Notes: generated by a model from the letters alone, not told the origin. A stretch of 64,000 bases of DNA from an uncultured Anaerolineae bacterium (GCA_937943625.1 CALEAD010000010.1:16217-80216), one strand, 5' to 3'. Positions 36,965 to 44,906 are shown, counted from the first letter of the stretch. Made by a program: numbers and translations.

Positions 36965-37664
36965 TTATTGCTCATTCGGACAAACAAGACGATAGCCAAA
37001 CCCCCGTATCGTTAGCAATAGTTCGGGATTTTTAGGGTCATCTTCAATTTTTGCCCGCAGGCGTTGTATATGAACATCAATCGTGAATCGTGCGCGTATT
37101 CGCATCGCCCCCTTCATCTCCCCAAATGGTACGCAGCAACGTTTCCCGCCCAAGGACCCGCCCTTTTCCCTGCATCAGCAAAGATAGCAATTCAAATTCC
37201 GTTGTCGTTAATGTTATTTCATCCCCGCTGCGCCGTACGATTTTATCGTCAATCAAGAGTTCAATCGGGCCGCAAACCAACTCGGCGCGTCCCTGCTGCT
37301 TTACAAGACGTAACAATGCCCGCACCTGAGCCAGTAATTCTTGTGGTTTGTACGGTTTGGTCATATACGCATCCGCCCCCAGGTCAAGACCAATCACTTT
37401 TTCTTGCAAAGTGTCTTTAGCGGTAAGCATCAAGATAGGCGTATAGCGCGGCTGTTCACGGATATGTTGGCAAATTTGGTAGCCATCAATATCGGGCAAC
37501 ATAATATCCAAAACAACCAGATCAGGCTTGAGCGCGATTTTTTCCAGCGCTTCCTGACCGGTATGCGCCAGAATCGTTTCATAACCTGCCTGAACGAAGG
37601 AATAATTCAACGCTGAAGTGATGGTGGGTTCATCATCCACAACTAAAATGGTATGGTTGGTCAC
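36965..37664 (-). pseudogene. OmpR/PhoB-type response regulator, frameshifted by a 7-bp tandem duplication
   Basis: The receiver domain is intact: VVDDE, phospho-acceptor Asp in LVVLDIMLPD, Thr in LMLTAKD and Lys in TKPYKP. The winged-helix domain begins ([13 protein letters not shown]) but the frame stops at 37077 after DANTRTIHD. The rest is in the next frame: [16 protein letters not shown] and [12 protein letters not shown], ending at 36965. At 37079-37092 the sequence AATCGTG occurs twice in tandem (CACGATT twice on the coding strand). Removing one copy gives [17 protein letters not shown], the expected recognition helix. As read, the product lacks DNA binding. It could be an off state of a slippage switch, a recent mutation or an assembly error. 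Confidence 0.9.
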
Positions 37665-37673
37665 AAATCCGTC

Positions 37674-38141
37674 CTAATTTTCTGCCTTCGAAGGAAATGT
37701 TTGTTCAAACAGGTCGGTTTCCCAGCGGCGGTCATTCCCAGTCCCATAAACGCCTATATCATCGCCTCCCCAACCTATATAACGTTTAGCATATACCTCA
37801 ACAACGCTATCATTACGCAAATGAACCCACAACATCGGATACCATTTAGCAAAATATGCAGGCCTTGAATAGGTAAGCGTTATTGCATCAGGATAACTGA
37901 CCGATGGAGCACGTTCTACGGGATTTCCAAGAATTGCAACGACTTCTTCTTCTGTCATTCCATTCTGCACGGCGCGGATTGACTCAACTGTAATCCCCTC
38001 GGCTAACCAGCTGACCCTGTGAGTAATCCGCCAACCTATGGCGATAACAAATATGCATAATATAAATAAAGATATGACAATTCTCAAACGACCCGCTTTA
38101 AAAAATGGCGCTGGTGATTGTACTTGATGTTGATTTATCAT
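37674..38141 (-). CDS. Membrane-anchored protein with BamE/SmpA-like fold
   Basis: A 155-residue protein: cytoplasmic N-terminus, one membrane helix (IVISLFILCIFVIAIGW), then an extracytoplasmic domain. SIRAVQNGMTEEEVVAILGNP is the classic start of the SmpA/OmlA (BamE-like) fold, found in many small envelope proteins. Ahead of the response regulator by 10 bases on the same strand, it is probably the first gene of a three-gene operon with regulator and kinase. The kinase lacks a sensor domain, so this protein could be its signal-input partner (inference). Confidence 0.7.
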   Translation of the reverse strand: MINQHQVQSPAPFFKAGRLRIVISLFILCIFVIAIGWRITHRVSWLAEGITVESIRAVQNGMTEEEVVAILGNPVERAPSVSYPDAITLTYSRPAYFAKWYPMLWVHLRNDSVVEVYAKRYIGWGGDDIGVYGTGNDRRWETDLFEQTFPSKAEN

Positions 38142-38202
38142 TGCCTACACCTTCCCTACTATACATCAGGTTATACCCTAACATGCCTATGACAAAACAA
38201 CG

Positions 38203-38266
38203 AGACCAACTCCAGATAGCTTTTGGTCTTTAAACCATCATGTTCTGGAATTGGTCTGGCTTTTTT
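38203..38266. terminator. Long inverted repeat after the exported-protein gene
   Basis: AGACCAACTCCAGA (38203-38216) pairs with TCTGGAATTGGTCT (38244-38257), 13 of 14 bases, with GGCTTTTTTA to the right. It lies just after the stop of the leftward gene at 38280 and before the BamE-like gene; either strand could use it as a terminator. Confidence 0.5.
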
Positions 38267-38279
38267 ATAGAATACTTAT

Positions 38280-38939
38280 TTAATTGAGTGGACTATTGGG
38301 CCAATCACTCATGCTACACGGGTTCACCCATTTAGGACATGCGCCGGCAGCACATGCAGTTGCGTTATAACATACCTCCCAAGATTCAGCGCTATGAAAA
38401 GTCGCTGTACTGCCATTTACGACTTTGTACGCATTACAACTTCCCCAAGAACTTCTATAAATGCCATCAATTTCCTGTATCGTTGGATTAGCCCAAATAA
38501 GCGAGCTGCTGGTTTCAGGTTTTACCGAGTATTTCGCTCCATATTGACCAGGGTTTGAAAAATTCCATACCACTCTACCTGGACGCCATACGGGGGCATA
38601 ACACAAACTCAATACCGTTGCTCCTTCAACATCGCTATCAGTAGTGTCATGTGTTATTTGGATACCCAGTAGCTCAGCCTTTTCACTTTCATCTTCTGCA
38701 ATCAATTTTGCCAGTTCATCAGCCGATAATGACTGCTCGCGTAACAATTTCTCATACCTCGTTACTAATTCTGCCAGTTCCTTATCATCCTCCATTTCGT
38801 TTTTCAATTCTTCACATACAAGTTTGGAATTGCTATCCGAATCTTGTTGTGCCTCAGTTGATTTAACTGATAAGGTCAGGACAAGAACAAAAAGAAATAA
38901 CACTGCCACAAGCAAACCCACTATCTTTGATTTTAACAT
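38280..38939 (-). CDS. Exported protein of unknown function, Cys- and Trp-rich C-terminus
   Basis: The ATG at 38939 (MLKSKIVGLLVAVLF) is used because AAGGAG lies 9 bases upstream; the protein has 219 residues. After a signal peptide (cut near STEAQ) come an acidic helical segment (residues 30-90, KNEMEDDKELAELVTRYEKL) and a C-terminal domain with YSVKPETSSSLIWANPT and six cysteines (SWGSCNAYKV, WEVCYNATACAAGACPKW, NPCSM), suggesting disulphides outside the cell. No family recognised. The signal peptide and upstream region are shared with the truncated paralog at 35319. The upstream repeats imply control by the adjacent two-component system. Confidence 0.7.
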   Translation of the reverse strand: MLKSKIVGLLVAVLFLFVLVLTLSVKSTEAQQDSDSNSKLVCEELKNEMEDDKELAELVTRYEKLLREQSLSADELAKLIAEDESEKAELLGIQITHDTTDSDVEGATVLSLCYAPVWRPGRVVWNFSNPGQYGAKYSVKPETSSSLIWANPTIQEIDGIYRSSWGSCNAYKVVNGSTATFHSAESWEVCYNATACAAGACPKWVNPCSMSDWPNSPLN

Positions 38940-39002
38940 CTTCACATTCTCCTTAAAACTAAATTGGTTCAATTTGTAAAAGGTTTAGCTAACCCGAAAA
39001 AA

Positions 39003-39061
39003 ATTGTACTTCATCAATGTTACAATCGTGCAACAGCCATGTAACAGTTGTGTAACAACCC
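39003..39061 (-). promoter_or_regulatory. Four 11-bp TGTAACA repeats and -10 box (copy 2)
   Basis: Consecutive 11-mers at 39018-39061: TGTTACAATCG, TGCAACAGCCA, TGTAACAGTTG, TGTAACAACCC. They lie 9 bases from a minus-strand TACAAT (39003-39008), the same spacing as copy 1, with GGTTTAGCTAACCC at 38982-38995 near the expected transcription start. Confidence 0.75.
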
Positions 39062-39097
39062 AAAATATCGTCAATTTCCGGGAATTGTGGGTTTGGC

Positions 39098-39408
39098 TGT
39101 CAAATTACACCCGTCAATGTACCACCCATTTACACCCATGATGTACCACCCATTTACGGCCGTAACGTACCACCCGCAACACCAACAACCATCCCCCATC
39201 CACAAAAACAAAATCAATAACAACCGATTCCTATAAGGTGGGCCAGCTTCAAGTGGCTACATCAATCTTCACCTCCTCCTCCAACCGTTGCCGGCCGCGT
39301 GCCCGAAAACTCGCTCCCTGAATCACCAACACCTCCACATGATGCGCCAGCCGGTCCAACCCCGCCGCCGCCAGCAACGGATTACCAAACAAGCCCGGCC
39401 ACTCATGT
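39098..39408 (-). mobile_element. IS21-family relic (one end plus 3' end of istB)
   Basis: The end begins TGTCAAATTACACCC and carries three 24-bp-spaced copies of a TGTACCACCC(ATTTAC) word (from 39118, 39142 and 39166), like the multiple terminal repeats of IS21 elements. Then comes the stop of istB. The remainder of the element is gone: a second transposon starts at 39406. Confidence 0.7.
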
Positions 39409-39411
39409 TAG
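39249..39411 (-). pseudogene. istB: istB C-terminal fragment
   Basis: Read leftward, the frame gives HEWPGLFGNPLLAAAGLDRL, AHHVEVLVIQGASFRARGR and EEEVKIDVAT then a stop. This matches the C-terminus of IS21 helper ATPase IstB (LFG.P..A.A.LDRL.HH). The upstream part, with the ATPase motifs, is missing because another transposon begins at 39406. Confidence 0.75.
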
Positions 39412-39461
39412 CGGCCGAGCTAAATGAAGACGAACGGCCGAATTAAATCAAAGAACGATGG

Positions 39462-39496
39462 GCAAAAAAAACGGGCTGCTGGAGCAGCCCGTTTTC
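39462..39496 (-). terminator. Terminator after the transposon ATPase gene
   Basis: ACGGGCTGCT and AGCAGCCCGT form a perfect 10-base stem around GG. On the minus strand a run of eight T follows; the other side also has TTTT, so it may work both ways. Confidence 0.85.
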
Positions 39497-39514
39497 CATC
39501 CCTAGACCAGGGGT

Positions 39515-40321
39515 TCAGTTCCGGTCCATGTCGGCGATAACCTTGCGAATGGTGGTTTCGTCAATCACCTCCTTCTTATCAATCATGCCCGCCAGAAGGG
39601 CCGTCGTACAAACCAGGTTAATCTGACGGGGGACCCCCTTGGTGTAATCAAAGATACGCGCCATGGCATCGTCAGTAAAAAGGGGGGTTCCGTGGTGGCC
39701 GGCCAATTGCAGGTGATGCTTGATGTAAGCGATGCAGTTTTGCAGGTCGAGGGGCGGCAGATGGTAGCGCACCGAGAGGCGCTGGTAGAAGGCCTGGTTG
39801 GTCGAAAGGCGTAGCAGGTCACGCAAGTTGGGCTGACCCACCAGGACAAGGGCGGCCAGAGATTGACTATCCATTTGGTCGGCAATAAGCAGGCGAAACT
39901 GCTCAAAAGCGTGGGGTGGCAAAAGATGTGCCTCATCAATGACCAACAGGGGGAAGCGGCGCTTGCTCTGGGTCAGGTCGGCCAGGGCAGCGCGGATGGC
40001 GGCCACTTGACGCGGACGGCTGAAGGGGGGCTGATGGTGCAGCGCCGCCAGGATGTCGCGGTAGAGACCGGCCATGCCGACCGTCGGGTTTGACAGATAA
40101 AGAACCAGAAAGCGATTCGGGTCGAGACGGGCCGTGAAGGCGCGCATGGCGGTGGATTTGCCAGCGCCGATGTCGCCGGTAACCAGACCTAGCCCTTGCT
40201 GGCGCAGCAGAAAGGTCAGGCGGGCGGCCATCTCCTGCTGGGGCTGGCTGACAAAGAGGTCATCGGGGGCGATGTCACGTTCAAAAGGCAGACGGGTGAA
40301 GCCATAAAACTCCTGATACAT
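39515..40321 (-). CDS. TniB/ExeA-like AAA ATPase of the transposon
   Basis: A 268-residue AAA+ ATPase: Walker A GDIGAGKSTAMRAF, Walker B PLLVIDEAHLL, sensor-like VLVGQPNLRDLL, arginine-finger region YQRLSVRYHLPPL. Such proteins partner DDE transposases in Tn5053/Tn7/Mu-like systems and help select target DNA. N-terminal MYQEFYGFTRLPFERDI is the conserved ExeA/TniB start. GAGGAAA provides a ribosome site. It starts two bases after the transposase stop codon, so the two are coupled. This gene looks intact although its transposase is broken. Confidence 0.88.
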   Translation of the reverse strand: MYQEFYGFTRLPFERDIAPDDLFVSQPQQEMAARLTFLLRQQGLGLVTGDIGAGKSTAMRAFTARLDPNRFLVLYLSNPTVGMAGLYRDILAALHHQPPFSRPRQVAAIRAALADLTQSKRRFPLLVIDEAHLLPPHAFEQFRLLIADQMDSQSLAALVLVGQPNLRDLLRLSTNQAFYQRLSVRYHLPPLDLQNCIAYIKHHLQLAGHHGTPLFTDDAMARIFDYTKGVPRQINLVCTTALLAGMIDKKEVIDETTIRKVIADMDRN

Positions 40322-40323
40322 GG

Positions 40324-41711
40324 TTAGTTTTCCTCCATTTCTTCTGGTTGGGGGGTCGAGTTGTCCAACAGGCGGGCAAATTGCAAGTCGCCGGCTTCCT
40401 GTTGGCGCAGCTGCTGGTATTCAGCGCGCAAAGCGGCCAGGTAATCGAGCGATGATTTGGCCGGGGGTGGCGCTGGTGGGTCAGTGACCAGGCGCTGCAC
40501 CGCCAGGCGCCGCTGCCGCCCCTGGGTCACCATGACAGCCCTTCCCAGGTGACGGCCGTCCAGGTAGAGGTCCAGTTGGGAGAGGTCGAAGGGGTCGAAG
40601 CGCAATTCCAGGGTGCGGCCCGCCAGATGGGCATCCACCCGGTAGGTATTGCCCTGCAGGGCAATCGTCGCGTCCTTGCGCACCTTGCGCGTCTCGCGCC
40701 AGAGAAAGGCCGTTTGTAACGCGCGGGCATCGACGGTGCGGACCTGGTCCAGGCCAGCCTGGAAGCGGGCAAGCGGCGTCTGGTCGGTTTCGCGATGCTC
40801 ACGCCGGTGGTAGATGCAGTCCAGCCAGGCCCAAAACGATTCATTGAGTTCGGCCAGGGTCGCAATCTGGGAGACCTCGACTTCAGGCATAAATTGTAGG
40901 CGAACCGTTTCGAAGAAACGCTCCTGTTTGCCTTTGACTCCGGCGAGTAGGGGGCCGTTTGGATACGCTGGATGCCCAGGGTGGCGCAGGCAGCGGCGAA
41001 CTGGTTCGCCGAATAAACTTGACCGTTGTCCACGTAGATAGCCTGGGGCACCCCGCGCCGCAAAACCGCCACCTTCAGGACCCGCTCCAGGCGGGGCAGC
41101 GCTTCATCCCAGAAAAATTCGGCGTGGGGCACCAGACGGCTGTGGTCGTCCAGAAAACAGAAGAGGTGGGCCCGCCGCTTCTTGCCCGCCACCTCCGGGT
41201 CAGGCAGCCACGGCCCCACCATCGCGTCCCCTTGCCAGAGGGAATTGCTGTGTTCCCGTTCAAAACGGCGATAGGCGCGGCTGGCCTGGCCGAGTAGGCG
41301 ACGGCTGTGGCCGCGCTGGCGCAGTTGGGTGGTTAAGGTATGGGCGTTGATAGGCTGGCCCAGCTTGAGGTTCGGGTCGCGTTGCAACAATTCCACCAGC
41401 ATAGGCGTCGTCCGCGCTGGCTGTTCGGCGCGCAGGGCGATGGCCGCTGCCAAGACCTCTGGCGGAAAGGCGCGGACCGCGCCCTTATCGGCGCGGGACT
41501 GGGGGCGCAAAGCGTCAAAGCCGCCTGCCCGGTAGAGCGCCAGATAGCGGCGCAGGGTCGAAACGCTGACGCGGCCGCGGCGGGAGTAAGGAATCTGGTA
41601 CGTTTTGCCGGCGACCTGGCGCAAGCTCGCCTCCAGTTGGCCGGGGTGTTTGGCGACGAAGAGTTTTCCCCATCCTACCGCATTCTGTTCGATGCCAACA
41701 CGCGCCATCAC
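40324..41711 (-). pseudogene. Mu/TniA-type DDE transposase, frameshifted and N-terminally altered
   Basis: Two overlapping frames make one protein. The first (from 41711) has a helix-turn-helix region (VSVSTLRRYLALYRAGGFDA) and the integrase core (WQGDAMVGPW, FLDDHSRLV, AIYVDNGQVY, APYSPESK). The second (to 40324) starts at MPEVEVSQIATLAEL and holds the Mu-type C-terminal domain. Inserting one G in AAAGGCAAAC near 40938 would restore ESKGKQERFFETVRLQF across the junction. The lost base lies in a G run, so sequencing error is possible. Residues before about AKHPGQLEASL do not look like the family, suggesting truncation near 41660. Confidence 0.85.
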
Positions 41712-41789
41712 CTGCCCACAGACACCTGCGCCATCATTGGCAGTACCCTGACGCGGCGACTGATAAAGGGGTATAATCCGGCAAAATGA
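41665..41789 (+). other. Possible 3' fragment of an unidentified rightward gene
   Basis: The plus-strand frame ending at 41789 finishes YRILFDANTRHHLPTDTCAI and IGSTLTRRLIKGY, which reads like a real protein C-terminus and overlaps the doubtful N-terminal part of the transposase. It may be host DNA interrupted by the transposon. I do not recognise the family. Confidence 0.25.
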
Positions 41790-41912
41790 GTAAACGCTGA
41801 GTGAGTTAGTTGGTTGGTTAGTTGGTTAGTGAATCAACCGGTAACAACCAATCAATGTTCCCAAACGAACAAAGTGGTTACAGACAACAGAAAGGAGAGA
41901 AAATAGATAACT

Positions 41913-42758
41913 ATGAGCAACACTGAACTCCGTATTGACGCCCTGCTGCCGGCCGACATGGCGCGCAAAGCAGAATACGTTGGCGTCAGCAAATCTGAAG
42001 CGCCTATTCTAAGCATGTTTTCTCTGTCGGTATTGGCCGGCGCCTTCATATCCATGGGAGCCATTTTTGCCACCACGGTCACCGCTGGCACATCTGGTGA
42101 ATGGCCATATGGCGTTACCCGCCTGCTGAGCGGCCTGGTCTTTTGCCTGGGGCTGATTCTGGTCATTGTGGGCGGCGCAGAGCTGTTCACTGGCAACAAC
42201 CTGATCGTGATGGCCTGGGCCAGTGGCAAGGTGACTACCCGCGCAATGCTACGTAACTGGGTCATTGTATACACGGGCAACTTTGTGGGGGCTATTGGAA
42301 CGGCCGTACTCATCTTCCTGAGCAAACAATACACCTTTGGCGGCGGGACTGTTGGTCGTGCCGCCCTCAGCATTGCCAACAGCAAATCTGGGCTGGATTT
42401 CTTCCAGGCGCTGGTTCTTGGCATCCTGTGCAACGCCCTGGTTTGCCTGGCCGTCTGGCTTACCTTCAGCGCCCGCAGCACCGTGGACAAAATCGCCGCC
42501 ATCATCTTCCCCATTACCGCTTTCGTCGCTGCCGGCTTTGAGCACAGCATTGCCAATATGTATTTCATCCCAATTGGCCTGTTCATCAACATGTTCGATC
42601 CCACCTTCACCGCTGCCACCGGCCTGGATTTGCCTCACCTGACCTGGGGCGCATTTTTTATCAACAACCTCATTCCGGTCACCATTGGCAATATCATCGG
42701 CGGCACGGTACTGGTAGCGGCCGTTTATTGGTCCGTGTTCTTGCGCGGCAAGAGATAA
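41913..42758 (+). CDS. Formate/nitrite transporter (FNT) family channel
   Basis: Inner-membrane pentameric channel for formate, nitrite or related small anions. The 281 residues give six membrane helices with FNT hallmarks: AGAFISMGAIFATTV, GGAELFTGNNLIVMAW, NWVIVYTGNFVGAIG, ILCNALVCLAVWLTF, GFEHSIANMYFIPIG (central His and Asn) and NLIPVTIGNIIGG. AGGAG lies 15 bases ahead of the start, rather far. FocA and NirC types cannot be separated here. Downstream are an AsnC-type domain and CooC-like remnants, suggesting a one-carbon or CO context (inference). Confidence 0.95.
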   Translation: MSNTELRIDALLPADMARKAEYVGVSKSEAPILSMFSLSVLAGAFISMGAIFATTVTAGTSGEWPYGVTRLLSGLVFCLGLILVIVGGAELFTGNNLIVMAWASGKVTTRAMLRNWVIVYTGNFVGAIGTAVLIFLSKQYTFGGGTVGRAALSIANSKSGLDFFQALVLGILCNALVCLAVWLTFSARSTVDKIAAIIFPITAFVAAGFEHSIANMYFIPIGLFINMFDPTFTAATGLDLPHLTWGAFFINNLIPVTIGNIIGGTVLVAAVYWSVFLRGKR

Positions 42759-42765
42759 CAATTTA

Positions 42766-42872
42766 GGGCATGGTTCATCTTCTCTAGAAACGGTGTTTGA
42801 CAAATTTCTGACCAAAGCAGTCTGCGGTCCACAGTCTGCGGTCAAATTCCAAAGGTCGCTTGAACCATGCCC
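42766..42872. mobile_element. MITE-like element B (107 bp) with 6-bp target duplication
   Basis: Perfect 12-base terminal inverted repeats GGGCATGGTTCA / TGAACCATGCCC, flanked on both sides by AATTTA (42760-42765 and 42873-42878), the expected mark of transposition. Inside are TCTCTAGAAACGG, GACAAATTTCTGACC and two GCAGTCTGCGGTC words. It starts 7 bases after the FNT stop codon and encodes no protein. Confidence 0.85.
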
Positions 42873-42912
42873 AATTTAGGGATTAAAAAATAGAAACTGG
42901 AGACTAAGACCC

Positions 42913-43143
42913 ATGAAAGCTTACATTCTGATCAATATCCGCGTTGGCAGCGTAAGCGAAGTCGTGCGCCACCTGCGCCGCGTGCCAAACGTTGTTGAGG
43001 CAAACATGACCTTTGGCCCCTATGATGCTGTAGCCATTGTAGAATCAGACGATGTCAATCACCTGGGACGTATCCTCGCCGATGAAATTCAGCCCATTCC
43101 CGGCATCACCGAAACGCTCACCTGCCTGGCAGTGCAGGTGTAG
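42913..43143 (+). CDS. Stand-alone Lrp/AsnC ligand-binding (RAM) domain protein
   Basis: The 76-residue product is just the small-molecule-binding domain of Lrp/AsnC regulators: AYILINIRVGSVSEVVRHL, then a V..A.MTFGPYDAVAIVE strand-helix pattern and a C-terminal strand (ETLTCLAVQV). It lacks the DNA-binding helix-turn-helix. Such single-domain proteins bind amino acids or act as subunits that modulate enzymes or full-length regulators. It is located between a MITE and the CooC-like genes. Confidence 0.88.
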   Translation: MKAYILINIRVGSVSEVVRHLRRVPNVVEANMTFGPYDAVAIVESDDVNHLGRILADEIQPIPGITETLTCLAVQV

Positions 43144-43273
43144 CCACGCGCCATCAAGACCCAAGGGTTTCTCTGCAAACTGCTGACCGCTGACCGCCGA
43201 GCAGACTACAGAATATTCCTGGCCGTCGGCGGTCAGCAGTCTGTGGTTGGCGGTCATTTTCATGGGAGACTTC

Positions 43274-44052
43274 ATGAAATTAGCAGCGGCAAAGGGGGCG
43301 TAAGCAAAACCACGCTGGCGGCGCTGCCGGCGCAGGTGTACGCCGACCAGGGAAGGGACGTGCTGGCGGTAGACGCTGAGCCGGCGCCCTGCCTGGCGGG
43401 CGCGCTGGGCTTTCCACCTGAGCTGCGCGCCAGGCTCAGCCCTATTGCGGAAATGAATGCGCTCATTGCAGAACGCACTGGCGCCAAACCAGGTACAGTG
43501 GGCGGCTTTTTCACCCTCAACCCGCGCGTGGATGATCTGCCAGAACGGTTTAGCGTCAAGCATCGCGGCGTGCGGCTGCCGGAAATGGGCGCCGTAGACC
43601 TGGGCGGGCGCGGCTGCATTTGCCCAGAAAGCGCCATGTTAAAGACGCTCTTCACCCACCTGCCCTTCGGCGATGACGAGGTGCTGATTCTGGATATGTA
43701 CGCAGGGGTGGAGCATTTGGGGCGCGCGACGGTGGATTTTGTGGACACCATGATCATTGTCGCGGAGCCAACAAAGCGGAGTTTGGGCACAGCCGGGCAA
43801 ATTAAAAAGCTCGCCCACGACATTGGCCTGACGCGGCTGTGGCTGATGGGCAATAAAGTGCGCAATGAGGAGGAAGCTGCCTTCTTGCACGCAAACACGC
43901 CTGGCCTCCCTATCCTCGGCATTCTCCCCGCCGACCCGGCTGTGCAAGAGGCTGAGCGCCTGGGTACGGCCGTTTATGACCACGTACCGGCTTTGCGACA
44001 GGCTGCCGCAAAATTAGCCGCAAAATTAGCGCAGGACTACTTGACCACTTGA
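43274..44052 (+). pseudogene. CooC-like nickel-insertion ATPase, start region frameshifted
   Basis: A strong start (GGGAG then ATG at 43274) reads MKLAAAKGA and stops at once; the true frame continues as SGKGGVSKTTLAALPAQVYA, so one base (or four) is missing right after MKLA. The rest is a MinD/CooC-type ATPase: VLAVDAEPA, the CxC metal motif in GRGCICPESAM, DMYAGVEHLGR and PTKRSLGTAGQIKKLA. The deviant Walker A has Ser for Gly (KGGVSKTT) and DAEPAPC differs from the usual DADP-N, so activity is doubtful. CooC proteins load nickel into CO dehydrogenase; no such enzyme is in the window. Confidence 0.75.
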
Positions 44053-44096
44053 CCACCGGACCACTTGACTACTGGACTACTTGACTGCAAGACTAG
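44041..44096. repeat. Degenerate 16-bp tandem repeat between the CooC-like genes
   Basis: About three and a half units of GACCACTTGACCACCG, GACCACTTGACTACTG, GACTACTTGACTGCAA, then GACTA. The repeat starts within the last codons of the first CooC-like frame and fills the spacer to the second. Confidence 0.7.
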
Positions 44097-44114
44097 AGAG
44101 TGGAGACAAAAGAG

Positions 44115-44902
44115 TTGACAACCACCATCGCCCTGGCAGGCAAAGGCGGCGTGGGCAAAGCCACCGTCGCCGCCATGATCATCAAATACCTGGCTCATAC
44201 GCAGCCCGGTGCCATCCTGGCCATTGACGCTGACCCAGCAGCAACCTGAATATGGTGCTGGGGCTGGAGCTGGAATGGAAGGTAGGCGACATCCGCGCAG
44301 GGATGCTGAGCAAGGTCAAAGAGTCTCTGTTGGCGGACGGCGCGGCAATGGACAGCATTGATGGCGGGCTGACCAAACGTGAATATCTCAATTATGAGAT
44401 ACGTTCAGCCATTGCCGAAGGCGACCGGGTAGATCTGATTGCCATGGGGCGCTCCGAAAGGCCGGGCTGTTACTGCGCCGTCAACCACAATTTGCGTGAA
44501 GTGGTAGACGCCATCAGCAAAAATTATCGTTACGTAGTGATAGACAACGAAGCGGGCATGGAACACCTCAGCCACCGCACCACGCGCGGCGTGCAGCACC
44601 TGATACTGGTCAGCGACCCCACGCAGCGGGGCATTGTCGCCGCCGAGCGCATTGCTTCTTTCCGGCACGAGCTGGATATTCGTATCGAAAATACCTATCT
44701 GGTGCTCAATCGCCTGCACGGTGACCTGCCAGAACCCTTACAGCAGCGCATTGGCCGGATGGATATTCCGCTCCTGGGCATCATTCTCGATGATGCGGAG
44801 CTGGCAGCGTTTGAATACAATGCACGGCCGTTTCTCGAACTGCCCGACCATTCACCCGTGTATACGGCCGTTGCCGACATGCTGCGCACCATTGGCCTCT
44901 AG
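44115..44902 (+). pseudogene. Second CooC-like ATPase, frameshifted after codon 43
   Basis: From TTG 44115 the frame reads TTTIALAGKGGVGKATVAAM and AILAIDADPAAT then stops at 44247. One extra A at GCAGCAACCTG would continue as AANLNMVLGLELEWKVGDIR, the frame that runs to 44902. This part has the CooC CxC motif (ERPGCYCAVNHNLREV), VIDNEAGMEHLSHRT and LVSDPTQRGIVAAERI. Walker A has Ala for Thr (KGGVGKAT). The lost base is in an A run and may be sequencing error. It is a divergent relative of the preceding gene, with the membrane-protein gene following after four bases. Confidence 0.8.
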
Positions 44903-44906
44903 CCCC

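Larger units (their letters stand above)
39406..41700 (-). mobile_element. Degraded TniB/Mu-type transposon inserted in the IS21 relic
   Basis: The left end starts TGTTAGCGGCCGAGCTAAAT and repeats CGGCCGAATTAAAT 23 bp later, typical of transposase binding sites. It carries an AAA ATPase gene and a frameshifted DDE transposase gene. No matching right end is visible; the transposase N-terminus seems replaced by unrelated sequence after about 41660. The right boundary is approximate. Confidence 0.65.

Noticed and set aside
39113-39178. Short CRISPR-like array
   Set aside because: Three 24-bp-spaced repeats without true unique spacers; they fit IS21 end repeats. No cas genes in the window.
39048-39236. 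62-residue plus-strand ORF with repeated YHPFT
   Set aside because: Its repeats are the terminal repeats of the IS21 relic read as protein.
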